Positions 51,040-61,594 of a stretch of DNA of 64,000 bases are shown one piece after another. The notes under the pieces are model-generated. The model saw nothing but the letters and a program-made list of their open reading frames with translations, did no database searches and was not told where the DNA came from. Source of the stretch: Archegozetes longisetosus (taxonomy: Eukaryota; Arthropoda; Arachnida; Sarcoptiformes; Trhypochthoniidae); assembly GCA_018873245.2 (NCBI GenBank), contig JAEMBT020000008.1:5202001-5266000 (forward strand). Reading direction: 5' to 3'. How positions within the stretch are numbered: position 1 is the stretch's first letter; each line of letters begins with the position of its first letter. The position numbers and the translations under genes are program-made.

Positions 51040-53990
51040 TTTCAGTAATAATTACTCGAGTATTTTTATCGCTGATTCGAGACTCTGATTGTTATTCAAA
51101 TGATCAAGAAATCGAATACTGGTTGAAACTCGAGCCCATATCCTGGAGACTCTGCTGGCCAAAACGGCGCTATCAATTTTGGAAAGAATTTTAAAAATTT
51201 CTAAACTCAGTGGGTGAGAGTTTCCTTGTCTTGACCTCAAGAGGAGAGAGCTTTGAGGGAGTTTAGTCGACGGCTAGATTTTTGTGTTAGGTGGGTTATG
51301 TGCGGAGTGAATGTGAGTAGTGGATCGAATATAACACCTAAATTTTCGGTTTATCGACTGTAAGGATAGGGATGTATTGATGGTTAGTGGGGGTTGGTAT
51401 TTTAATTCGTGTGGGTCAGAGGTGAACAGAGTGCAGGTAGATTTTTCGGGGAGAATGATTAGACGGTTTTTGAGGGCCCATTGTTCTATTGTGGGTAGAA
51501 AGGTTTGGAGGGTTAATGTAGCAGTGTTTTTGTTGGAGTCGGGGATATGAGGGTGATGTCATCTGCGTAAGTTATGAGCTTTAGTGGAGGGGGAGGGTTG
51601 GGGATGTCTGATATGTAGAAATCGAACAGAAGGGGGAGAGAACTGCACTTTAGGGGACCATATTGCGTAAATTTTTGTGGAGGCTACAGGTATTTCCCAA
51701 CTTTACACAGGCTTGCCTGCCTCGGAGGAAGTTAGTAAGCCAGCGTATATCGTTGAGGGGTAAGGGGATTCGTTTAATTTGGAGATGAGGAGGGGAATGG
51801 AGATGGCGTCAAAAGCTTTGGAGAGGTCGAGACAGAGCGCGAGCGTACAGGTGGGGGATCTAGCTTGGTTGAATCCGTTTAGGATTGTTTTGGTTATTTC
51901 TGTCAGGGCGGTTGTTGTAGAAAGAGATTTTCGGAAACCGTGTTGATGTGGATTTTGTGGGAGGAGAGGTTCTATGCGGGATTTCATAAACCTTTGTATT
52001 ATTATTGAGATGGGAGATAGTAGGGAGCTGGGTAGATGGGGCGGTGTGATAAAGGAAGATTTGGGGGCTTGCTAGATTTAAGGATGGGAATAATTATGAT
52101 TTTTTTCCAGATAGAGGGGATCATGCATTACTGATAGAATAAATTGAAAAATTTAGTTAAAGCGGCTATTGCCAAGGTGTTCGAGGTGGGAGTTGGATAT
52201 TTCGTCGGGCCCAAGGGCGTTTGAGGAGGTTATCCCCTGAATAGCTGCGAAGGTTTGTTCAATCGAGAAGGGAGGAATAGGGGGATGTTCGAGTTTCAGA
52301 GTTTTAACGGAGCGGAGGGTTTTCCTATCGGATTTTACGCGGGGGATACGGGATATGGAAGCGTAATATTTCATTAGAGCATTTGCCTGTGTTTTATGAT
52401 TGGGGACACGGTTAAGTATGTTCTGGGGTATGGTTTCGTGGGATTGGGAGGTGCTATTATTTATGGACTTTATAGTTTTCCAGAGGCTGAAGGGTGCGGT
52501 ACGGTGCTCAAGTGAATTGACAAAATCTATCCAGCGTTGTTGCCTGAGCTTATTTATTTCGGTTTGTATTAGTTTATTTAGGGCAGAGAGGTGTTGGGTG
52601 TTGGGAGTCGGATTCACAGGGGGAGGGGTTGTAGAGCAAGAAAGTCTATAACGCAGGGAGTTTCTCTCAGATATTAGGGTTTTGATGGTCGTAGAGAAGG
52701 AGGGGATGTAGGAGTTTCTGCGACCAGAGGGCATGGTTAATTTAGAGGCATTATTTATGGATATTCTGATGTGTGATTCTGCGAGATCAATGGAGGCGAA
52801 GAGGGAGGGGTCATAATCTTTGAGAGAATCTTCAACTATCTCTGTAAACGGGCCAATCGGCTTTATTGAAGTTTTTTAAGGACTTCGAGAGGTTAGAGGG
52901 TATTTTGCGGAGAAAGGGGAGGGAGATTATAATGGGTAGGTGATCAGAGGAGAGAGCTAGTATAGTCTGCCACGTGAGTCGGGAGGCGAGGTTTGGGGTG
53001 GTTAAAGTGAGATCGGGGGGAGGTAGAGTTTTGTGAGGGGCTACAAGCGTTGGGGTGTTCTCTTTGAGAATTAGGTGGGAGAGGGGCTCTATTTGTTCAA
53101 GTAGGAGGTTGCCTCGGGTGTCGGGGGTTGTGTTTTAAGCCAGGTTGGGTGGTGGGCATTGAAGTCACCTACAATGATTGGGTTGGGTAGGTTAGATAGG
53201 GGGTGGAGGTCTGGTTTATTTTGTAGGGGTGCTTTGAGTGGAGGAGGGTTGTAAACGTTTACTATTGTGTATGTGGATTTATTTAGAAATATTGAGCAGA
53301 CTTGTATTTCGGTGCTGGGGTTGCTAGGAGGGGGTGGGAGGGGTACGTGGGTGGAGTAGGGGATGGAACTATGGATGTATATAATGAGACCGCCACCAGG
53401 ACCTTGTTTGCGGTCTAGTCTAATGGGGGAGTAGTTGGCGATCTTGGTGATTTTGGCTCGGGGGTTAGTTTAGTTTCTTGGAGGGCGGCTATATGTATTT
53501 GGTGGAGAGATAAGAAGCTGGTTAATTCGGGGAGTTTATTGCAGATTCCGTTAATATTAAGTTGAAGGATATTTAATTGGGGGGAAGGGAAGGGCCAGGA
53601 TTGGATTCAATATTGCCAGCTTGTGAGAGGAGGAGGCGGGCTATTGAGGCTAGCGTTTTTGATTCTGTTTTAAGAAACCGGGGGGACATCTTATAGGGTA
53701 TGGAGGGAGTGAGGTAGAAGTGGGCAGCATGGCGAGTAAGTGAGGGAGCGGTTAGGTATAAAGCCATAGGGGGCGAGCAAACGTAAACAAATAAAATAGC
53801 GGACAGCGCAAAGCAAAGGGATAGAGGCAGCTAAATAGAGATAAATAAAAAGGAGGTCTTACTTGATTTCGCGTTGCTCTCTCTGGTAGCCGGAGGAAGG
53901 TTGCATCCATTTGACTTGGTGTGGTTGAGTCGAATTCTTCGGCTGTTGCAGACCAAGATGGGCTTCACGACTTAGACGCGGATGCTTTGG
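51040..53990 (-). mobile_element. Non-LTR retrotransposon (LINE) with 2A-like motif, degenerate
   Basis: About 2.95 kb on the minus strand and visibly GC-richer than the surroundings. Order in the minus direction: 5' leader; an ORF with NIESNPGP (2A-like, ~53591-53614); AP endonuclease (LNINGICNK, GPGGGLIIYIHSS, VGDFNAHHPTW); a linker with KLRQQRWIDFVNSLE and SSNALGPDEIS; reverse transcriptase (QHGFRKSLSTTTALTEI, CLDLSKAFDAI, LITYADDITLIS); and a C-terminal segment to a stop at 51052. Several frame breaks occur. The length is below the 4-5 kb of complete relatives, so parts are missing. The domain order fits CR1/L2/jockey-like clades; exact clade not determined. Confidence 0.88.
51052..53767 (-). 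pseudogene. ORF2 (endonuclease-reverse transcriptase) of the non-LTR element, frame-broken
   Basis: The longest open pieces are 53573-53767 (start MALYLTAPSLTRHAAHFYLT, carries the 2A-like motif), 52153-52734 (linker before RT), 51703-51987 (RT motifs up to the first Asp) and 51052-51240 (C-terminal end). The break after the 2A motif can be explained by one missing C in a run of Cs (~53578-53583); after it the endonuclease frame begins QLNILQLNINGIC. The RT active-site YADD lies near 51560-51575 outside an open ORF, so the copy is inactive as read. Confidence 0.8.
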
Positions 53991-54291
53991 AGTCCAACCT
54001 TTATTGTTAAGCGATTTTTGCAACAAAAGTAGTTAATAGAAATGGTTTTTTTTAACAAAATCAGTTCATTTATAGAGTTGTTATATTGTTGGTAGTTTAT
54101 TAAACCATTTAACAACTATTTAAGTCATTTAATAAAACAGGTACTTAACATTAGACGTTATTTAGCGTAAAAACTTTTATGTAAAAAATTTTCTCTTATC
54201 TAATTCATTATTTCATTATAAAAACAGTAATTATTCAGACACTATAAAAGATAGAATAGCTTGTTTAGTTTTAAATATCCATTCTTCGTCT
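53991..54291. other. Spacer between non-LTR element and helical-protein gene
   Basis: About 300 bp, AT-rich; probably the 3' untranslated region of the downstream minus-strand gene. Nothing else seen. Confidence 0.5.
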
Positions 54292-56577
54292 TTATTCAAT
54301 AGCATTGGCAGTGGACTTGTATTTTATAGGTGGTAAAACTTGATTAACATCAACCGAATATCTTGAAAAAAATCCAGTTTGTGCCAAAAGACAATTTCCA
54401 GCAATGAAAATATCATATGGATCTGAACTTGACAGTAGTTCAATATCATTTTGAACCATATATTTTATACCTGAAAATAGATACTCTCAAAATTAATCAA
54501 TATAATCAGAACTGTGTGGACATACCTTCTAGAATTGAAAGTAATGGAGCATATGCTGCCCCTCCTGTGATTGTCTTAGCAAACTTTCGAACTACGGTCA
54601 AACACTCAATCAAAGTTTTTCCTTGATGACCAGTAATGTTTTGCGTATTAACTTCTTTCTTGTCAATTTCCTCTATTTGCTTAAGTAAGATATTAATTTG
54701 GCTTTGAAAATATTTAATCCTTTCTACAAAAGTTTCATTAATTTTATCAAGTTCCATCTTAGTTTTGTTATATTTGCTCATATATTCACTGAGATCTTTT
54801 TCCAATTCTTTCATAGCTTTTTCTTCTTTTGGTTTATCTTCCTGGCCTTCTCGTACGCGTGCCATACGAGATGCTATGATACTTTCGTAGTATTCCTTTT
54901 CTGCTTTTTGCTTGGCAAGCTGTTAAGAAAAATATTCACAGCATAACTATGGAAACTGGAAAGTACAGACAAGTTCCCATACATGAAATTTGTCTTTAAA
55001 ACTGTGAGTTATCCCGAAAAAGGACACACTGCTGGTGACAGTTTCTTGAGAAATATTTTGGATTTTTCTTTCGATTTCATCATTCAATCGGTTAAGCTCA
55101 TCCATTCGACGATTAGTTTTTACTAGTTCTTGTGTTTTGCCTTCAAGATGCTTTTCAGTTGCATTTATCAGAATACTATAACGGCTGACTTCCTCTACAT
55201 AATAAAAATGTTCACTAAATTTCTATGGTATTATGATCTCTCAAGAATTGAACCTCATTCGTAATTTATATGCTTCTGAAAGTTAGATGCAGAAGGCATT
55301 CGAAAAATTTCCTTCTGTAGAATGAAATAGATGAAGCATAGAAATACAAGAATAATATTTGGTCTGATAAATATAGATGACAGAGCTAATTAAATCTGAT
55401 TATTCACAATTAAAATTTACTATTACAACTTATTAGTACTTACTATCAAAAATTAAGAAAAAAGAATACGACAAACCTTGTTTTTCCGCAAGTTCTCTGT
55501 AAAGCTTTTGTTGCTTGTCATAAAAATCCTCCAGTTTACTTTCAATTTCAACTTTTTGTTCAACAAAATCTGCTGCTTTAGGACCGATGATTTTAAATAT
55601 TTCCTCAGTTTGATTGGCAAAAGTGTTAATAGCAGAGTCTTTCAAGGTTGCAACATCTTTAATACATTTTTCTAAATTTTTTAAAGCATCTGGGATATTT
55701 TTCTGCGCAATTTCAATAGCCTTTCCAGATCCTAGACAATCATAACTAAGATATTAATGTTCTAGATAAAACATTGATACCTTTAGTCCGTTTAAGAATT
55801 TCTGCAGCTCTTTGAATGGTAATCGAAAGATTACGAATTGATGCGAAAGATTCAACGATGATAATACAAGCTCGGTCATTTTGTGTTAGACTTTCAACCA
55901 AATTAGGAATGACCTGCAAATGAGAGATAACAATTGTTAGATGAGCTTTTAATATTGAGATGAACTAAGTTCGTCTCTAAAACTAGTAATGAGTTAACTC
56001 GAGTTCAAAGTTGTCGAGTCAACCAGTTTTTTAAATATAAGGGCCAGCATTAGGATATTATTGGCAGCCGATGAGCATAAAACCTTAAAATTAATGTGTG
56101 TGTGTGTGTGTGTGACAAAACTAACAAATAAAGTGAGACTTTAAATATTACGATATAATCAATGATATGAGAAAAACTTTGATCTACCCTAGTAATTATA
56201 CTTACTTTCTGAATCCAAAATTCAGAATGTCTGTCGTCGCTCAAGTCAGGAACATATTCGGCCACTTCGTGGGCAGCTTCGACAATTTGCTCGCAAAATT
56301 TCAACGATTTTGCCAATTTATAGGTTTCATCATAAATCGCGTTTTCATTTGTCACATCATAATTTACAGTGTCGTTTGTAATTAATTTGACGAGCTCATT
56401 TCGATTTATCGGGGTGCGGTTTTGTGTCTCGTCAACCTCATCTGAATCCAAAGCATTGTAAAGTCCTTGCAGCTTTGAAAAGGCCATTGAAAATCTGCAA
56501 AGCTCCCTCTTAAAATCTCTCAACTGTGTCGAATTACTGATTTTAATATTGTTATGACCACTTTTGTGTTGAGACAA
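54292..56577 (-). CDS. Mostly helical 514-residue protein, six exons, family unrecognised
   Basis: Exons 56206-56577, 55781-55913, 55477-55731, 54983-55194, 54526-54919 and 54292-54470 join with consistent phases (0,1,1,0,1) to 514 codons and a stop, with no frame break. The first ATG gives MSQHKSGHNNIKISNS. There is no signal peptide. Residues 1-125 are moderately acidic. Long amphipathic helices follow (about 165-300 and 340-430), rich in Glu, Lys and Leu, e.g. EIESKLEDFYDKQQKLYREL. Two short hydrophobic/Gly segments interrupt them: SVSFFGITHSF and TITGGAAYAPLLSI. The overall pattern, paired long helices with a short hydrophobic insert, is seen in several membrane-active helical proteins, but I see no motif that assigns it. 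Function unknown. Confidence 0.8.
56096..56114. repeat. (GT)n microsatellite in intron 1 of the helical-protein gene
   Basis: About nine GT units within the 292-bp first intron. Confidence 0.9.
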
Positions 56578-56847
56578 TTTAATATGTGAATGAACTAATG
56601 CTTACAACACATTTGTTTAAAGGCAACAAATAAGGTTAAAACTATTAATACTTAGCTCAGTCTACGGATTAACACGATAATAAGTGTAAGAAAAGAGCGA
56701 TGAAGTCGTTGAGAAACAACCCACCTTTATACCGGCGGAGTTGGCACCACCTCCGGTAACTTTTTATCAAAAGCTTACATCTATCCAATGAGAATAAACC
56801 ATGTGTATAGTGACTAAAAAAGTATAAATGAGATAATAATTTATTAA

Positions 56848-57391
56848 CCCTTCAGTGGTATTCAGGGTGTATTACACCCGAGACTAAATTTCAAATTTAT
56901 GTTATGAAAAAACTACAATATAATAAAGGATGAGAAATTAAGAGTTTGGAGACTGAATTGTCTTTAAACTTTTAATCATTTGACTTTGTTTAAAAATCAT
57001 ATGATTAATTAATTAAAAACTAATTCATTTCATTAAAATTTTAAGAAAGTGTTGCTTACCAACCATAAATGATGTGCAGTATGTCATATCAAACACTTTT
57101 GAGTAAAGAATTGTGTGAACCCTTTCACTCACGTAATTTATACTCTAAATGGTTAGGTTTTTACACTCATCAATGCAAATAACTTTAATCATAGAAAGAG
57201 TTATCTGATATGATATAAATATTTGGAGTTAACACATTTTTGATCACAAGTTTTATAAACAAATATTTATAGAATAAGCTATAAAACACTATCAAAACAA
57301 ATATCGCAACAATGGCTATATTTCATGCTACGGGTGTAACGTACCCTTGAATACCACTGGTGTAAGTTGACACTTTTGTACCACTTAAGGG
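56848..57391. mobile_element. piggyBac-like MITE with TTAA target duplication
   Basis: The ends CCCTTCAGTGGTA and inverse CCCTTAAGTGGTA (12 of 13 identical) are directly flanked by TTAA at 56844-56847 and 57392-57395. A second inverted block (GGTATTCAGGGTGTATTACACCCG against its inverse with CGGGTGTAACGTACCCTTGAA) lies just inside. The 544 bp contain no transposase, so it is non-autonomous. Confidence 0.85.
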
Positions 57392-57395
57392 TTAA

Positions 57396-58452
57396 AGCTG
57401 ATATGACAGTAGTGAGTGGGTAGGTCTGGTGCATTGAGTAAGAGGGTAACTCTAAAACTTTCCACTCACCACTTATGACACGTCTTTATCTTATGAGCTT
57501 TTTTCGATAACTTTGTAACGTTCGGGCCGCAATTTGTACCTTTATGAAGCGTAAAAGATAGAGAAATATTGAAAATTATTGCGTAACTTTTCTACTTCAC
57601 TATTTCACTCTCACATGCAATAAAGGAAAAATAACGATCACAGTAATTGTGTACCAAAGAATAATTATTGTGATTCAAACATGTATGAAGTATGTATTGC
57701 TGACTTTTTTGTTATTTTAGTAGATAAAATAAAAGACCACAGGACTGATTAAACGGTTTTCCTTGGTAATACGATTGAAGCAAATCTGCAAACGTTTCTT
57801 GATAACTTTCATCTCAAGTTTTGTTTTTACGATGTATTTTATCAACTTTATTCAATGTTAATATTCAATAAAATCATACACATGAAATAATAAAAATGTT
57901 ATAATCTAAGAAACTATACTATTGCATTACCCCATATCTTCTTGTTACGAGCAGACTTTATTCGTAATCTTTGAACAGTACAACGTAGTAACGTACGCTT
58001 AACAGTCGGCATTTAATAAGTGTTTGTCTGGGTTTAAACACAGGTATTCATCATGTGAGAGTCAGAAGTAACATCTAGTAAGAGTGCAAAGTTGCATCAC
58101 CCTGATAATTTACCTGATTAAACAATATCAACTTATTAAATATAAAAGTAATAGTTTGAATTCAACCATTTATCTTCAGAAAAACTCATTTAGCTAAACC
58201 ACAATGATAAAATAGTTAATTTCTAGAAGTTAATATCTTTACTCTTATATGTTTGCTATATACCATGTTATCCACATCTATATAAGGGTCAAACCTATTG
58301 TTTCAATCTCATTCGGTCAGATTAGACAAGATTAAAATAAGTATTATTCCAAGTCAGTCAGATTCAATTCATTACCTCGTCAGACCCGATCAGTTTAAAA
58401 TATGTTCAAGATAAGATTTAAATAGTATTAAATTCAAGATCAGTTGAATAGT
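57396..58452. other. Intergenic, no gene seen
   Basis: AT-rich sequence with no recognised feature. Confidence 0.45.
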
Positions 58453-58740
58453 ATGAAATATACGAGCACAATAGTGCCAGATGATATAAGGAAAAGCATG
58501 TTAATGAAAAAGGTTTTAGTGTTTGTTTAAGCGAAAGAAGAGCATCCTGAATTAACAAAACTACAACTTTGTAAGATGATTGAGATATCAGATTCAAGTC
58601 TTAAGCGTATTATGAAGAGTTTCTATCATCATGAGATGCCTGGAAATGAAAATAAGACAGACACAAGTCACTAAAAAGATTTTAAAAAGGTACTAAAAAA
58701 CTATCTTTAAAAGGTGGAGAGATACCGAACACAAACTAAG
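58453..58740 (+). pseudogene. Tc1/mariner-type transposase N-terminal remnant
   Basis: The translation contains EHPELTKLQLCKMIEISD followed by SSLKRIMKSF, typical of the helix-turn-helix start of Tc1/mariner transposases. An in-frame stop and further breaks follow. It might be the 5' part of the same element as the remnant at 60790-61131, separated by about 2 kb of later insertions. Confidence 0.5.
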
Positions 58741-58987
58741 CACGTGGATTTGTATCTCCTAATGTCATCTCTGAAACGGAAATGGTACCAATTATAAACT
58801 ATGATAATATGTTAAGTGATTACTTGGTCAGCGATTAATTCGTCAGCCTTTTGGTGATAAAATTTTAAGTTCTACTCAATTGTATAAATTTAACTTTCCA
58901 TAATAGAAAAAGTATATCAATGTTAAAACAAGTACAGATAAAGTACCAAGTAATATATAAACCCAAACCAGTTATTTTATTAATAAC

Positions 58988-59571
58988 TTAATGTGAAAAT
59001 TCCATTGAAGAAATGTTATCCTTCCTATGTTCCAAATTGTTTTTAAATTTAAAAATAAAATATAGTAAGATTAAACCAGATACAATTAAAATATAAATCC
59101 AAAACCACAATCTTTTATTTTCAGCACAAAGTGATTTAATTTTTTCATTAGCATTATTTATTAAAGTCTGTAATCATTTAAAGAATTGATAATTCTTCAT
59201 GATCTTTGATTATAAGATAAAGATAGTTTTCATGAACATCATTTAGCTCTTTCATTATTATTGTTTCTAATTCCTGGATTTTTGTTTATCAAAGTCTGAA
59301 TCTTTTGTTCATCATAGTAGTTAACATCTTTAAATTCTTTTTCTAAAACATTAAATTTGTTATCCTTTAATTCAATTTCTTCATCCATTTTTTCGATAGT
59401 TTAAACAGCTGCCACACCAAGTTCCTTTAAAACTCTATTTTCTGTATACAATTGATCAGCAGCTTTAGCTTTGGATCCAACAGAGAGTTGATTAAACTCA
59501 ACGCAATCTTTTTTAATTTTTGATTGTATTTGTTTTAATTGATTCTTATCTATTATTTCTAATAATGACAT
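58988..59571 (-). pseudogene. Degenerate coiled-coil protein with C-terminal membrane segment
   Basis: The frame starts MSLLEIIDKNQLKQIQSKIK at 59571 and reads about 57 codons to a TAA. It continues in the same frame as KMDEEIELKDNKFNVLEKEF, shifts once in an A-run near 59285, and ends with a TM-like WFWIYILIVSGLILLYFIF and a stop at 58988. Total coding-like length is about 190 codons with coiled-coil character. The segment YLYLIIKDHEEL is echoed by another copy near 59655-59690, suggesting a duplicated piece. Origin unknown; could be a decayed host or mobile-element gene. Confidence 0.4.
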
Positions 59572-59591
59572 TTTGAATAATTCTTGATCAT

Positions 59592-60489
59592 AGATTATAT
59601 AAAAATAAAGATTATTTAGTTTATTATAAATAAAAATAATAATAAAGAAATTTTAATCCTTCATGATCTTCGGTTATATATTGATTTTTTAAAAATTAAG
59701 ATCTAAGACATTCGGTTGAGGTATAGCATTTAGGAACGGGGCACTTCCAGTGACCCTACCCATGCGATATATATATCATTGGGGTACTACTTTATACATC
59801 TAAAACCACAACATATAAACCTAAAACAACTAAAACAATTAATCTAAAAACACAAAACCAAAATAGACAAAGTCGAAAATATTATATAGAAGACACAAAA
59901 TCTAAACCATATAATCGAATAACAAAATATCGATTGTAATACTAGTCTAATCGGAAATAACTAAAATTTTCGACAGTTTAATATTTACAAGTGCTTATTG
60001 ACATGTTTGAAACACAAATCAGATTTAATCAGACCATTTTATTAACTATTAACTTATCACAACCTTTATCAGATTTAACTGTTTCACATATTCCATACGT
60101 GTCTTTAATCACTTCTTAATATAAATAATAAAATGTTAATCAATTATTTTAGTGAGCGTTAGAAGTATTGAATACTTTGAAACTATTAATGGCTAACAAT
60201 GTATATAAAGCAAAAGGTGACTAATTATTTCATTTATCAAAGTACTTTTATGTAAAAGTACACTTTATAAACTATTATAAGATTCCTTTAAAATGATTTT
60301 AGACTATAAGAACTTGGTTTAATAAGTCGTCAATATATTGTTTTTCGACAATATATGTTCAGTTTTATGTACATTTCGATGAAAAAACTTTTCGGAAAAA
60401 AATTTTAGATTAAAAGAAACTTTCGATTTTAAAAAATTAGATCTTATGATTTAGACATTTTGTCTTTAGTCGTTTAGTAGTAGACTCAT
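59592..60489. other. Intergenic, low complexity, no gene seen
   Basis: A-rich stretches (about 59800-59950) and otherwise unremarkable AT-rich sequence. Confidence 0.45.
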
Positions 60490-60496
60490 ATAATTG

Positions 60497-60645
60497 TATT
60501 CAGCTCGATGAGCTGAGAAGATAGATACCCTACTTGATCCCGTCGCGTGACCTTTGACCCCACAGAGCTACTCCTGCTGCCTAACACCCTACATGTGGGG
60601 TATCATTAAACTCATCTCATTGAGTTAAGTCTAATGACACCCACT
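60497..60645. mobile_element. Diverged relative of the MITE at 8509-8987
   Basis: It contains AGCTCGATGAGCTGAG and GATACCCTACTTG on the left and GGGGTATCATTAAACTCATC with CATTGAGTTAAGTC on the right in inverted orientation. These correspond to the inner arms of the larger element in the ABCG intron. The ends are eroded. Confidence 0.65.
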
Positions 60646-60789
60646 TGACATATTTGGGTTAGATGAAGTTAAATTATTGACCTATTATATTAATATAGAT
60701 TTAGGTAGGGGGCCCGGGCTGGGTTAGGTAGCAAGTGGAACTGTAATCAGTAAGTGAGCCTGAAACTAACTTGTTAATTTTTTGTCTGA

Positions 60790-61131
60790 AGTATTGCACC
60801 CAGCGATAAAAGAACACCGTATTAAGAGACCACTCATCCTGCATGACAGTGCTACATCACATAAACATGAAGAAGTTCAAAGATTCTTTAAACGACATCG
60901 GTGGGAAGAGTTGGAATACCCCCTCCCCATAGTCCGGATTTAAACCCTGCGATTATGATGGTATTGCTAGGATAAAGTGGCCTAATAAAGGAACGAGATT
61001 TGCCGATGAGAACGAACTCCACGCTGCTAATGATAGTTATTGAAATAAATCTAAACAATGAGGCTACAGGCATAAGACACCTCCCACAACTGTGGACCAT
61101 GGTCACTCAGATGGGGGAAGAATATATTGTA
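60790..61131 (+). pseudogene. Tc1/mariner-type transposase C-terminal remnant
   Basis: The translation shows RPLILHDSATSHKHEEVQRF, then KRHRWEELEYPPPHSPDLNP (DDE-region block with SPDLNP), and near the end GIRHLPQLWTMVTQMGEEYI before a stop. Frames shift between these blocks. The N-terminal half is absent here. Confidence 0.7.
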
Positions 61132-61594
61132 TAATCATATTATAATATAATAAATATCTTTTAAAGTCCACGAGTTCTAATACTTTTGATCCCATCTAAT
61201 AGTTTAGTTTAAAGGTTGAAAAAAAAATTGTAATCAAATTATGTTGAGTAATTTTTTCTCAAATAATTTTGAAAATTGATACTTTTCGCAAAAAGCCAGT
61301 CAAATTAATAAAAGTTAATTTTCTTATTTGAAATTTACTGAATTTGAACATCGAATAAAATATTTTATTCATGAGTCTTAAAAAATTACATTTTTACAAC
61401 TCAAAAAAGGTCCAAAACAAAGATAATGCTAATAACTTTTTGCTATGAATTTTGTGCTATGCTGTCATCATGCTATGAAACTTTATTTCATCACTTATAA
61501 TTTCAAAAAGGGTATAAGTATTGACAAATTTGGTTAACCGGGAAGTTTTGTGGCACTCGACCATAAAAATCGGGTGATGGTGCCATTTGATAGT
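61132..61594. other. Spacer between Tc1 remnant and Merlin element
   Basis: AT-rich; the 61374-61425 stretch resembles 44862-44905. Nothing else seen. Confidence 0.4.
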
